Assembly: GCA_947581855.1 (NCBI GenBank)
Contig: CANPVZ010000024.1
Coordinates: 1-59,147, forward strand
DNA: 59,147 nucleotides
Direction of reading: 5' to 3'
Origin: an uncultured Phocaeicola sp.
GTDB taxonomy: Bacteria > Bacteroidota > Bacteroidia > Bacteroidales > Bacteroidaceae
Shown: piece after piece, positions 51,867 to 59,147 of the stretch
How positions within the stretch are numbered: the first letter of the stretch is position 1
Layout of the letters: each line of letters begins with the position of its first letter
Program-made: the position numbers and the translations under genes
Notes under the pieces: generated by a model
The model's input: the letters and a program-made list of their open reading frames with translations, nothing else
What the model was told of the DNA's origin: nothing
Databases searched by the model: none

Positions 51867-52139
51867 CTAACGATAACGGGAATAGCGCCCCGTGCCACGC
51901 ACGCCACGGCGTTGTCCCATACTACCGCCGCGTTCACCATATCCGCCACGCTCGCCATATCCGCCGCGTTCGCCCATGTCTTCCTCGTCATAATAACGGT
52001 CTTCATCACGGGAGCCCATACCCTCGCCTTCGGAAAGTCCTTCTAGACACTCCATTAGCTTACCGCCGTACTTCAAAAGTTTTTCCGTGAGGTCTGTCAT
52101 TTTTTCCACCTTGCTTTCGGAAATTTCAATCATCATCAT
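51867..52139 (-). CDS. Arg/Gly-repeat protein
   Basis: 90 residues. A helical N terminus ('MTDLTEKLLKYGGKLMECLE') is followed by three tandem copies of YGERGG-type repeats and a basic 'GQRRGVRGTGRYSRYR' end, an RGG-like tail that may bind nucleic acid. One of three clustered ATGs is the start; 52139 is chosen. Confidence 0.6.
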   Translation of the reverse strand: MMMIEISESKVEKMTDLTEKLLKYGGKLMECLEGLSEGEGMGSRDEDRYYDEEDMGERGGYGERGGYGERGGSMGQRRGVRGTGRYSRYR

Positions 52140-52140
52140 A

Positions 52141-52644
52141 CTATTGTTTTTTAGAATTGTTACTAACATTGTTCAAGGCTTTCGAAAGCATTTCCTTTAT
52201 ATCCGTAAGAGCATTGTCCATGCCAACCACCTTTTTCTCAAGATTCTCTATCTTTTCCTCTTGAGCTTTCTCCTTTGCAAGCTGTGGGTTAAGCTCAATG
52301 AGCATTTTTTTGCATGATTCGGCATTATTCTTATGCCAATCATAACTTTCTATCACTCCTACGCTTTCATTCAGCATTGATTCTATTTTATTACGTATCA
52401 TATCCCTATTGTCTGACACTGTTACGCCATCGTATGGATATTCATGTAAAGATTCAGTAGGCAACAGTTCCTTAAAATTGAAGGTGCTTTCTCCCGAACT
52501 GACTACGACTTCCACACTGCCTAAATAAGAACCATACGGTGCTGTATGATTAATCACGTCCATAACTTTACCAACTTGCAAAGTCGAATGGTCTCCCTTT
52601 CTGAGGATATAAAATAAATTACCTTTTCCTAAAGCTTGAAACAT
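52141..52644 (-). CDS. Hypothetical phage protein with C-terminal coiled coil
   Basis: 167 residues. A beta-rich first half ('FYILRKGDHSTLQVGKVMDV') and a coiled coil ('EEKIENLEKKVVGMDNALTD'). It lies 1 bp upstream of the RGG gene. Possibly structural. Confidence 0.6.
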   Translation of the reverse strand: MFQALGKGNLFYILRKGDHSTLQVGKVMDVINHTAPYGSYLGSVEVVVSSGESTFNFKELLPTESLHEYPYDGVTVSDNRDMIRNKIESMLNESVGVIESYDWHKNNAESCKKMLIELNPQLAKEKAQEEKIENLEKKVVGMDNALTDIKEMLSKALNNVSNNSKKQ

Positions 52645-52689
52645 AATTGATTAACTCTTTAAGGGACGGGATTACTCCCGCCCGTAATT

Positions 52690-53190
52690 TCACTTTGATT
52701 TTACACTCGCAACTGCCGGAGTATCTCCACCGGAAGAGGCGCTTGCCGTTCCCGCTTTAAATTCCAAAAAGCGAATAACTCCCGTTCTCTTGTTAATATA
52801 TGCAAGACGTTCCGTCGTGCCGGTAACATCATTGCCTGTTACAGGATTGTTGTTGCTGTCTATAACAGGAATCTTGCTCGTACCTGAGGAAGAGCCTCCT
52901 GTCGCTAAGGTCGTCTGCCCGTTATTGGGGACAACGATAGTAACCGGAAAGGCTTCTCCACCCGCAGGGGCATCGGCGTGAACTTTCAACAGCACGATGC
53001 TTTCACAAGGCAATGCGTGGTAGCAGCATGGATTAATACCGTAGTCTACACTCGCATCTGCCAACTGAACGGCATTAGTAGAAAGTTCGTAAATCCCATT
53101 TACGTCAATTCTTCTAATACCCCTTGCGGAACGGTTTGTCAGAAAGGGGCTTGGAAGCCAATAAGGATACATTAAGTTAGGATATAACAT
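52690..53190 (-). CDS. Hypothetical phage protein, possibly structural
   Basis: 166 residues. The start ATG at 53190 has a strong ribosome-binding site (AAGGAGGTAG). A beta-rich core with 'YGINPCCYHALPCESIVLLK' and Ser/Gly/Thr-rich loops suggests a virion or decoration protein. It follows the glycine-rich gene by 14 bp. Confidence 0.6.
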   Translation of the reverse strand: MLYPNLMYPYWLPSPFLTNRSARGIRRIDVNGIYELSTNAVQLADASVDYGINPCCYHALPCESIVLLKVHADAPAGGEAFPVTIVVPNNGQTTLATGGSSSGTSKIPVIDSNNNPVTGNDVTGTTERLAYINKRTGVIRFLEFKAGTASASSGGDTPAVASVKSK

Positions 53191-53204
53191 AACTACCTCC
53201 TTTC

Positions 53205-54173
53205 TTAGCAACCGCAGGTTCCTAATGTAGATACACCGAAGTTAACAGGTACGGAATAGTTCACCGGTACATAATTTCCGCTTGCAGGGCAATAAGGCAT
53301 TGGAAATGTGGGAGGTTGTGAACATTCAATTTTTGCAAGACGTGTGCTCAGGTCGCTTAAGGCCGCACCAAGGGGAGCTGTGGCCTGTGCTACGATCTGT
53401 GAAGTCATCGCAGAGCTCTTATAAGTACTGTTTTCTTCACGGAGCTTGTCAATCTTGTTTTGCATTTCACGCATTTCTGCGGCACGTTGTCCGGCTAGGA
53501 TCTGCTGTGTGCTGTCCTTGATGGAATTCTGCAAGTCACAAGTCTGACGTTGCGTTTCATAAGCCACGGATGCAAAGCCTCTTTCCTGTCCGGTGGCCAC
53601 GCCGTTGATAGCGGTTTGCAAGGTATTTGTCTGTTGACAAATTGCTAAGCGATTCTCGCAGCAGCACGATGCGATTTGTTGTGCAATCTGCATATTCCCT
53701 TGTTGCAATGCGTTAATCACCTGTAATGAGGACTGTCCTACTTGGTTACCCACCTGTTGAATTTGTGACATAACCCCATTGATGGCCTGTTGAACCTGAC
53801 CGATAGAACAGTTCAATGTGTTTGCCAGATTACTGATTGCTTGGCCGTTCCCTTGAATAGCGCTCATAAGCAATTCTCTTCCTGCATCATTGTTGATAAG
53901 ATTGGGAATACCGGCTGCCCCATTGCCACCGCCACCGAATCCGCCATTGCCCCATCCGTTGTTACCCCAACCCATGAGGAAAAATAGGAAAATTACCCAG
54001 ATAAACCATGAACCTTCTCCGCCAAAACCGTTGTTGTTACGGCTGTTCATGGCGACAAGCAGGTTAGGGTCGATACCCTTCTGTTGCAAAAGAGGGGCCA
54101 GCATTGCCATCATACCTCCGCCTCCGCCTCCCGAATTCGAATCGGGGAATACGTAAGTTTTACTTTCTGACAT
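53205..54173 (-). CDS. Glycine-rich phage protein with membrane-like segment
   Basis: 322 residues. A poly-Gly stretch near residue 15, a hydrophobic segment 'SWFIWVIFLFFLMGWG', a GWGN/GGFGGGG low-complexity part, then long helical repeats rich in Gln ('QVGNQVGQSSLQVINALQQG') with a CCC triplet, and a Cys-rich end. It resembles glycine-rich proteins of gut phages of unknown role. The ATG at 54173 is chosen because upstream in-frame codons lie in the leader. Confidence 0.65.
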   Translation of the reverse strand: MSESKTYVFPDSNSGGGGGGMMAMLAPLLQQKGIDPNLLVAMNSRNNNGFGGEGSWFIWVIFLFFLMGWGNNGWGNGGFGGGGNGAAGIPNLINNDAGRELLMSAIQGNGQAISNLANTLNCSIGQVQQAINGVMSQIQQVGNQVGQSSLQVINALQQGNMQIAQQIASCCCENRLAICQQTNTLQTAINGVATGQERGFASVAYETQRQTCDLQNSIKDSTQQILAGQRAAEMREMQNKIDKLREENSTYKSSAMTSQIVAQATAPLGAALSDLSTRLAKIECSQPPTFPMPYCPASGNYVPVNYSVPVNFGVSTLGTCGC

Positions 54174-54221
54174 AATAATGTTTAGTTTTTGTGTTACGCC
54201 GGGGAACATCCGCCGACAACG

Positions 54222-54229
54222 CAAATGTA
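54222..54229 (-). promoter_or_regulatory. -7 box upstream of the glycine-rich gene
   Basis: TACATTTG on the minus strand, 49 bp before the start codon; the -33 element is weak. It may start the block 54173 to 50540. Confidence 0.5.
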
Positions 54230-54429
54230 TACATGATTATCTCTGTCAGAAATTTTAATTTTCACATGGAAAGGAAGTATCTGCACAAAGAAAAGAAAAA
54301 AGCTCCCGACATATTGCAGGGAGCTTCATCAGATGAGTTTTTAGAGTGGAGTTATAGATTTATAGTTAATTATTTTTTTCAATAGATCATGAAGTGGCAA
54401 AAATATCAAAACTTTCTTATTCTGATAGT

Positions 54430-55152
54430 TTAAATCTTGGGGCTATACTTGTCTACATCCATCACATCAATATTATTTTCTTCAAAATAACGGTCTCTTG
54501 CAAGTACAGCGAATACCCTCATATAAGAAGCTAATGAACTTCCGGTGGTATACGCGTCCATTTTTACTTTATCCAGTTCCGAATCCTTCAAAAATTTATT
54601 CGGATATACAACAGCCTGCTCTATACAAAACTGTTGTATATCATAAGGATTCTTAGATTCTGAATTCTCATCTATCAAATATTGTATCCTAAGCCAATTA
54701 TTTTCAAACATTTCATAACCATTTATCCTTTCCATCATCTCATATCCCATTGGAGTTATAGACAAAGGGCTATGGCTTTGGGTAAAAGGGTCTACGACTA
54801 TTTTATTATTTGACTGCAAACTTTGGGCTATGCTATCTATACTTTTTTGCATATAGGAAATAGATGTATTAATACTTGAAATAGAAGACTGAATATTGCT
54901 ATGCCTGCTATCATGCTCGTTTATTTTTTCCTTATGTTCAGCACAAGGAAAATGTTCTATTTTAGAAGCTATATAAACCAAAGAATCAAGCTTATCGGAA
55001 TGTTTCTCACAAGGAAGAGTATCAATTTTCTTTATTTTGTAATACGCTTTCACTGTCCATACAATCAGATATATAAATGCACCCACGCACAATAAGCCTA
55101 TTAAAAAAGACAATCCGAAATACTCTTTTATCAATGAAATTAACCATTCCAT
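54430..55152 (-). CDS. Membrane-anchored coiled-coil phage protein
   Basis: 240 residues. One N-terminal membrane helix ('LSFLIGLLCVGAFIYLIVW'), a charged helical part with Ser/Asn-rich linker, and a helical C-terminal domain ending in 'RYFEENNIDVMDVDKYSPKI'. GGAGG lies just upstream. Related to no family I can name. Confidence 0.6.
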   Translation of the reverse strand: MEWLISLIKEYFGLSFLIGLLCVGAFIYLIVWTVKAYYKIKKIDTLPCEKHSDKLDSLVYIASKIEHFPCAEHKEKINEHDSRHSNIQSSISSINTSISYMQKSIDSIAQSLQSNNKIVVDPFTQSHSPLSITPMGYEMMERINGYEMFENNWLRIQYLIDENSESKNPYDIQQFCIEQAVVYPNKFLKDSELDKVKMDAYTTGSSLASYMRVFAVLARDRYFEENNIDVMDVDKYSPKI

Positions 55153-55341
55153 ATTACAATCCTCCTGTTACACAACACCCTTTTAGGCGAATTTGTTTGT
55201 GACAATATATGTTTTTTCAAATAGTATCAGCAATTACATCTGCAAATATAACACATTTTTTATTTGCACATATGTTTGTTGACCTGTTTATTCAAAAGAT
55301 GACAATATGAGAACCCGTTAAGTCCGGGATGTTTCAAAACG

Positions 55342-55560
55342 CTAAATTTTATCCACAGGCTTTGTGTGATTGATGATAAACGAGATAGTACGGATACTCA
55401 GCCTTGTTTTATCCCTGATTCGGTCATAAATGTACCCTTTGGATACTACCGGAGAGAGTTCACCCAGTTCTTTGACGATTTCACTGTAAATCCGGTGGAC
55501 CTCATTGTCCCTTAAGGACGTGCTCTCACGTCTTTTTGCGTTTTCTGAAAGTTTTGGCAT
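55342..55560 (-). CDS. Small DNA-binding-like protein
   Basis: 72 residues, basic and helical; 'YIYDRIRDKTRLSIRTISFI' resembles a helix-turn-helix recognition part. Possible regulator of the leftward genes. Confidence 0.55.
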   Translation of the reverse strand: MPKLSENAKRRESTSLRDNEVHRIYSEIVKELGELSPVVSKGYIYDRIRDKTRLSIRTISFIINHTKPVDKI

Positions 55561-55580
55561 GATAATTCAATTTTTAGTTT

Positions 55581-55752
55581 TATCTTTGCCCTTGCCAATC
55601 AAATTGCATATCAATAAAATGACAAAAGCATATATAGGACTGTTAAGGATATTGTAACCCCTGACACTTGCCTATGTATGCTTTTGGTATGCTTTAAAGT
55701 TTGATTGGCGTCAACTTCTAAGTGTTGGGGGTTTCTTTTATCTCTAACCCCC
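55581..55752 (+). ncRNA. Candidate structured RNA with interleaved stems
   Basis: TATCTTTG at 55581-55588 is a -7 box on the plus strand, opposite to the flanking genes. Three inverted repeats follow: A 55594-55603/55700-55709 (10 bp), B 55624-55638/55671-55685 (15 bp with one wobble), C 55656-55669/55720-55733 (14 bp with two wobbles), the last followed by a T-rich run. C crosses A and B, so they are alternative folds or a pseudoknot. A 12-codon frame (55619-55657) lies inside. Confidence 0.5.
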
Positions 55753-55777
55753 GAAAAGAGTCACTTATAAATTGCTT

Positions 55778-56227
55778 TTACCCAACTACTATCCAATCGT
55801 TGGCAAACATATCCAGCCAGTCGGGAATATAGTTTGTGGCAGTAGCGCCTTCTACACTATTAGGGTACACCATTAAGCATTGAGTACGATAGTGTATTGA
55901 ACCATCGGCGTATTTCTTAATTTCCTTTTTGGCTGCAGCGGGTAAAGATTGCATTTTAGGCACAATATCAGGAGAAATATCACTGTCTATTTGCTTGACA
56001 ATAAACATATCTCCATTTCCTAACCATGCTTTACGTCTCACGTTGTAACCACGTTTAAGAGATTCAAGTGCCTGTCCAAACGTCCCGGTTTCCTCTCCTA
56101 ATAATTCACCTTCCATTGCCCCAAGAATATAGGCTGTTTGAATAAGCCCCTCGCACTCTTTCGCTTCCTTATTACATGATACTACACTTGCTGCGTATTC
56201 GGCAGCCTTTTCATCTAATGTTTTCAT
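55778..56227 (-). CDS. Tad2-like (DUF2829) protein, possible anti-Thoeris
   Basis: 149 residues. The C-terminal ~100 residues match DUF2829: 'TFGQALESLKRGYNVRRKAW', 'GDMFIVKQ' and the end 'DWLDMFANDWIVVG'. Phage DUF2829 proteins include Tad2, which binds and sequesters the signalling nucleotide of Thoeris defence. The N-terminal 45 residues are a helical extension not in short Tad2 proteins. It lies in the lysis block. Whether it binds the same ligand is unknown. Confidence 0.7.
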   Translation of the reverse strand: MKTLDEKAAEYAASVVSCNKEAKECEGLIQTAYILGAMEGELLGEETGTFGQALESLKRGYNVRRKAWLGNGDMFIVKQIDSDISPDIVPKMQSLPAAAKKEIKKYADGSIHYRTQCLMVYPNSVEGATATNYIPDWLDMFANDWIVVG

Positions 56228-56244
56228 TACAATTCATTTAAAAA

Positions 56245-56661
56245 TTACTTATGTCTTTTCTTATAAATCAACCAAATAATTACAAATAAAATGGCTGAGA
56301 GAATAACCCCGAAAGCCCACCCTCCTATTTCTATCTTGAAGCTTTCCCATTTGGAAAGTTGCCTTTCAACGGGGTAAGGCTCCCGGATAGTATCGGTATT
56401 GTTCACATAGCATGTATCCCGTAAAAAACGGTCTTTGTATACGGTATTCCAGCGTTCATGATAAACCGTGTCCCCTCTTTCATGAATATAGATGGAGTCA
56501 TGTACATGGATGGAGTCATACATAACCCGGTCACGATACTCTGTATGCTCCTTTACCGTCTCCACCGGAACATAACGCACATTTCCGCATGCACACAGGC
56601 AAAGCAGCACAATCAAAAAGCATGCAAGCCCTAAAGACACTTTGTTCAAACAGCCATTCAT
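56245..56661 (-). CDS. Unimolecular spanin-like lysis protein
   Basis: 138 residues. A lipoprotein signal with Cys25 in 'LCLCACG', a periplasmic helical and beta part rich in Tyr, His and Arg ('VHDSIYIHERGDTVYHERWN'), and a C-terminal membrane helix ('GGWAFGVILSAILFVIIWLI'). Outer-membrane lipid anchor plus inner-membrane helix is the u-spanin plan, used to fuse the membranes at the end of lysis. The ATG overlaps the endolysin stop (ATGA). Confidence 0.65.
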   Translation of the reverse strand: MNGCLNKVSLGLACFLIVLLCLCACGNVRYVPVETVKEHTEYRDRVMYDSIHVHDSIYIHERGDTVYHERWNTVYKDRFLRDTCYVNNTDTIREPYPVERQLSKWESFKIEIGGWAFGVILSAILFVIIWLIYKKRHK

Positions 56662-57059
56662 AACATTTCCCACCCTTTGTATATATCATCCATAATGGCA
56701 GCCTCGCCATTCTCCACATAGCTGATTGCAGCCGCCAGAGCGCACATCTCTTCCCGGTCTTCTATATCCACTACATAAACAGAGGGAACCTGTAAATCCT
56801 GACACACCCTCCTTATGTAAGCTGATGTATTGTTTTCAGCATCCGGAGCCCATCGGCTGATAAAATCAGCGATGGTTATGCAGTTGTGACGCTTCCGGTA
56901 ATTCTGCAACGTACGCAGCAAAGCACGGTAACCGTAAGCCATTGAAGTAAATTGAAAAAACTCTTTATCCTCCTGATTTCTTCTTAATCCCTGCCATTTG
57001 TCTTTTGTTATACGGATATTGCCGGGATTGCAATTTCTTATTCCTCTTGGTACACTCAT
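56658..57059 (-). CDS. P5-type lysozyme/endolysin
   Basis: 133 residues. 'RGIRNCNPGNIRITKDKWQG' and 'MAYGYRALLRTLQNYRKRH' are the signature of the structural-protein-P5-like lysozyme family of Bacteroidetes phages, which cut peptidoglycan. It lies between holin and spanin, each with a short overlap. Confidence 0.82.
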   Translation of the reverse strand: MSVPRGIRNCNPGNIRITKDKWQGLRRNQEDKEFFQFTSMAYGYRALLRTLQNYRKRHNCITIADFISRWAPDAENNTSAYIRRVCQDLQVPSVYVVDIEDREEMCALAAAISYVENGEAAIMDDIYKGWEML

Positions 57060-57550
57060 TTCTTTCCCTCCTTATCAATTTCATTTTCAATTCTTTCAAT
57101 TACCCCTTGGACGTGCGAAGGCATTGCACGTGTAAATTCGAACCGTATTAAATGGTATATAATACGGTATACTTTGTTTTTTGGATAAGCAATAACCAAG
57201 TTTTTGAACGCATTTTGTAGGTATACGTACAGAAAAACTACCGTTAAACTCTTAATTAACAAAATAGAATTATCCTCTTCATCTATCAGGTTCATAATGG
57301 TAAACATCATTTCAATGATGAACAGGTAAAACAGCAATTCAAGCAGTGCATTCTTAAACTTGCTCCATTTGAAGTTTTTACACCTTACAATACTCACGCC
57401 GTCGGCCCGCATTCCGCACCATATATTGAATGCGAACATAATCACAAGCGCCACAAGGAAATTTCCTGTCGGCGTCAAATAAGCCAATATGGGGCTGAAT
57501 ATTGATACCAATATTAGCCTGAGCTGGTCTAACGTAAACAATTTATCCAT
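57056..57550 (-). CDS. Phage holin
   Basis: 164 residues with three or four predicted membrane helices ('PTGNFLVALVIMFAFNIWCG', 'LLFYLFIIEMMFTIMNLI') and a charged C-terminal tail. It should form membrane holes that time lysis. First gene of the lysis block; 4-nt overlap with the endolysin. Confidence 0.75.
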   Translation of the reverse strand: MDKLFTLDQLRLILVSIFSPILAYLTPTGNFLVALVIMFAFNIWCGMRADGVSIVRCKNFKWSKFKNALLELLFYLFIIEMMFTIMNLIDEEDNSILLIKSLTVVFLYVYLQNAFKNLVIAYPKNKVYRIIYHLIRFEFTRAMPSHVQGVIERIENEIDKEGKK

Positions 57551-57582
57551 TCTTCTGTGCTTTTAATTCTATAATGATTCAA

Positions 57583-57632
57583 CACAATAAAAAAGAGCCT
57601 ATCATAGGTATGATTTACCTATAATAAGCTCT
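57583..57632 (-). terminator. Attenuator-like terminator in the holin leader
   Basis: AAGAGC (57627-57632 in the complement) closes a stem with GCTCTT around an inner ATAGGTA/TACCTAT stem; read leftward it ends in TTTTTT. It lies between the likely promoter at 57720-57690 and the holin start, so it should cut most transcripts unless read through. Confidence 0.65.
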
Positions 57633-57689
57633 TAAATTTTGTAAATAGTCCATCCATATCAAAGTCCCGTGCATCTTCACACGACATTG

Positions 57690-57720
57690 CAAATATAGTA
57701 CTTTGAAAATAAAACAACAA
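57690..57720 (-). promoter_or_regulatory. Promoter of the leftward lysis block
   Basis: On the minus strand: -33 TTG (57720-57718), 20 bp, -7 TATATTTG (57697-57690), a good Bacteroidetes promoter 140 bp before the holin start. Confidence 0.7.
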
Positions 57721-57828
57721 GGATTTTATTCTTAAATCTCAGAAAATGTTACTATTATAAACGGTATTCCATTAAACAATGAATAATAATCCAAATGATG
57801 GACGCAAACATGTAAGATTTTTATCAAT

Positions 57829-59049
57829 TTGAGTCCTATTGGTACTATCTTTTATGGAAATACTGAAATCACGAGTTTTGATGAACTAAAATATTTTACA
57901 GGAATAAACAACAATTACAATATTCGTGACACCACTTTAACAAAGATAATTTTTCCAGCAATTGCAGGTGGAAATATTTATCCAAAAATTGCAATTAATA
58001 ATAATACGGTAGAATATGTAAAAGTAATGGATGGTGCGAATGTGAGTATAAGAGGTGATAACTATAACACATATAACTTAATAAGGTTACTATACATCCA
58101 TGAAGGTTGTAATTTAAATAATACTTATATATTTCGAAATATACACATCAATAATTTTTATGTCAATATTCAACAACCAAAAAACTTGCATTTCGCCTAT
58201 GGCGACACTCTTAATAATTGTGATACTATTTACGTACCTATCGGTTGTGCTGAAGCATATAAAAAAGCAACAAACTGGAGTTCTTACGAAAAAGACTTTT
58301 GGGAATATGACTTTGAAGCGGACGGACGAGGAATTCGCCCTCATTTAGAATACACAAAGGAAATACAAAGTATTGAGTCTGCCCTTAAAAACGGCTATAT
58401 CGAAACAATTCTCACTCCCAGGAATGCGGTACGTGATTTAACCTATGCACCAAGTGATAGTGATATCATTGAGGTTCATAGTGACGGTAGTGTTATAGCA
58501 AAAAAAATAGGAGAGTGTGACATACAAGTGAAATGTAATTATAAACCGTTAATAATATCCTTAGTTCATGTATCGATACAACCGAGTGAAAGTGGAACTT
58601 TTTTAAAAGAACCTGACAGTATTGACACCGGCATTCCTTTAACTTTAAATACAAAAATGTATATAAAGTTTGTGAACATGGGAATGAGTGTAATGATGGG
58701 GTTGTCAGGATCTTCCTGGGACAGTAAGGATTCTATGTATTTCAATTCTAGGAATGAATCACAACTTAGATTCATGAATAACGGACAAATAATTGTGGAT
58801 ATAACTCCGGGCGAGATTATAGAAGTGGTGTTCGAAAATGGAAAGGTAACGATAAACGGTGTTGAATACATTACAGGTATCAGAACTGGAAGCGCCATAG
58901 GGACAATTAAACTGTTCAATAATGGATATCCTATGTCTGAACCAAATTTTATAGGGCGTTTTTATGAGGCTAAAATATATGAAGGGGGCAAACTACTGAA
59001 ACGCTATGTTGGAACAAATTTAGGTTCTGTTATTGAAATAAAGGATTAA
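57829..59049 (+). CDS. BspA-like/Ig-like adhesin cassette without a normal start
   Basis: A 406-codon frame: BspA-type leucine-rich segment (residues ~1-165, ending 'NCDTIYVPIGCAEAYKKATN'), a BIG2-like Ig domain (~175-250, 'IIEVHSDGSVIAKKIGECDI') and a C-terminal lectin-like beta domain to 'KDG'-like end. Typical of a phage receptor-binding or tail-fibre tip. Between the upstream stop (57796) and the first TTG (57829) there is no ATG and no ribosome-binding site. It is probably a silent cassette to be joined to an expressed gene. Confidence 0.7.
   Translation: MSPIGTIFYGNTEITSFDELKYFTGINNNYNIRDTTLTKIIFPAIAGGNIYPKIAINNNTVEYVKVMDGANVSIRGDNYNTYNLIRLLYIHEGCNLNNTYIFRNIHINNFYVNIQQPKNLHFAYGDTLNNCDTIYVPIGCAEAYKKATNWSSYEKDFWEYDFEADGRGIRPHLEYTKEIQSIESALKNGYIETILTPRNAVRDLTYAPSDSDIIEVHSDGSVIAKKIGECDIQVKCNYKPLIISLVHVSIQPSESGTFLKEPDSIDTGIPLTLNTKMYIKFVNMGMSVMMGLSGSSWDSKDSMYFNSRNESQLRFMNNGQIIVDITPGEIIEVVFENGKVTINGVEYITGIRTGSAIGTIKLFNNGYPMSEPNFIGRFYEAKIYEGGKLLKRYVGTNLGSVIEIKD
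57833..57848 (+). repeat. Shared 5' core of the adhesin cassettes, copy 1
   Basis: GTCCTATTGGTACTAT, repeated exactly at 59084-59099, 1251 bp to the right in the same orientation. It could be the crossover site of a cassette-switching system. Confidence 0.65.
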
Positions 59050-59082
59050 TTTCTTCTTTTTTGTTTGGTGTTTTCAAGGTAG

Positions 59083-59147
59083 CGTCCTATTGGTACTATA
59101 TTTAAAGGAAATACTGAAATCCAGTCATTTAAAGAATTTAAATACAC
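59083..59147 (+). CDS. Start of a second adhesin cassette, cut by the window end
   Basis: Translates as 'RPIGTIFKGNTEIQSFKEFK', paralogous to residues 3-22 of the first cassette ('PIGTIFYGNTEITSFDEL'). An in-frame TAG (59080-59082) stands directly before it, so it cannot be translated from here alone. Confidence 0.7.
59084..59099 (+). repeat. Shared 5' core of the adhesin cassettes, copy 2
   Basis: Exact copy of the 16-bp core at 57833-57848; similarity continues more weakly into the coding part (a shared GGAAATACTGAAATC follows). Confidence 0.65.

Noticed and set aside
51821..52009. Leftward frame rich in Ala and Val
   Set aside because: Out-of-frame shadow of the YGERGG repeat gene.
53205..54173. 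Glycine-rich protein as a major capsid or tail tape-measure protein
   Set aside because: Size and composition do not fit, and no packaging or capsid genes are nearby.
57829..59147. Diversity-generating retroelement as the cause of the adhesin copies
   Set aside because: No reverse transcriptase or adenine-biased template/variable repeat pair is seen in the window.

Overview
The window comes from a bacterium of the order Bacteroidales. Promoters carry the Bacteroidetes -7 box TAnnTTTG. The F1Fo ATP synthase operon runs in the order beta, epsilon, small membrane protein, a, c, b, delta, alpha, gamma. TamL-like and DUF4296 lipoproteins are present. The genus cannot be fixed from sequence alone.

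Positions 1 to about 25.2 kb are chromosome. Left to right they hold an NlpE-like lipoprotein and a YqhD-type alcohol dehydrogenase; tRNA-Lys(CTT) and a dead ISL3-family transposase; an IbrA/IbrB pair with an acetyltransferase; a WalJ-like hydrolase and TamL; a SpoU-type RNA methyltransferase; the block of a small protein, DUF4296, lspA and a DksA-like gene; ileS; and the complete ATP synthase operon closed by a strong terminator. A small acidic protein and a mazF relic follow. IleRS carries GIHH where HIGH is expected.

At 25198-25244 lies the 3' half of a tRNA-Gly(CCC) gene without its 5' half. This is the expected footprint of an element integrated into a tRNA gene. Everything to its right, at least 34 kb, looks like an integrated temperate phage running past the window's end. 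Its left border holds YafQ/DinJ and HigBA toxin-antitoxin modules, a truncated BRO gene, an AbiH-like relic and structured RNA-like tracts.

A leftward lysogeny operon (28.6-31.05 kb) joins an XRE repressor to a DUF4062 (TIR-like) gene and a membrane protein. A palindrome-rich control region separates it from the rightward early region (31.2-48.7 kb). That region holds recombination genes (RecA-like ATPase, PD-(D/E)XK nuclease, SSB-like protein, frameshifted NinB-like gene, NinG), a helicase, an HNH nuclease, an initiator-like protein with a DnaC-like loader, cytosine and adenine DNA methyltransferases, a MazG-like enzyme and many small unknowns. One small gene has a correctly phased A AAA AAG slippery site.

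Leftward genes from 57.55 to 49.07 kb include holin, P5-type lysozyme, a unimolecular spanin-like protein, a Tad2-like (anti-Thoeris) protein, unknown glycine-rich and coiled-coil proteins, an HExxH protein, and at the far end a separate ATPase plus STAS-like pair. At the right end is a BspA-like/Ig-like adhesin cassette with no normal start codon, followed 1251 bp later by a second copy of its first bases. This suggests an array of silent tail-fibre cassettes. No integrase, terminase, portal or capsid gene is seen in the window; they presumably lie to the right.
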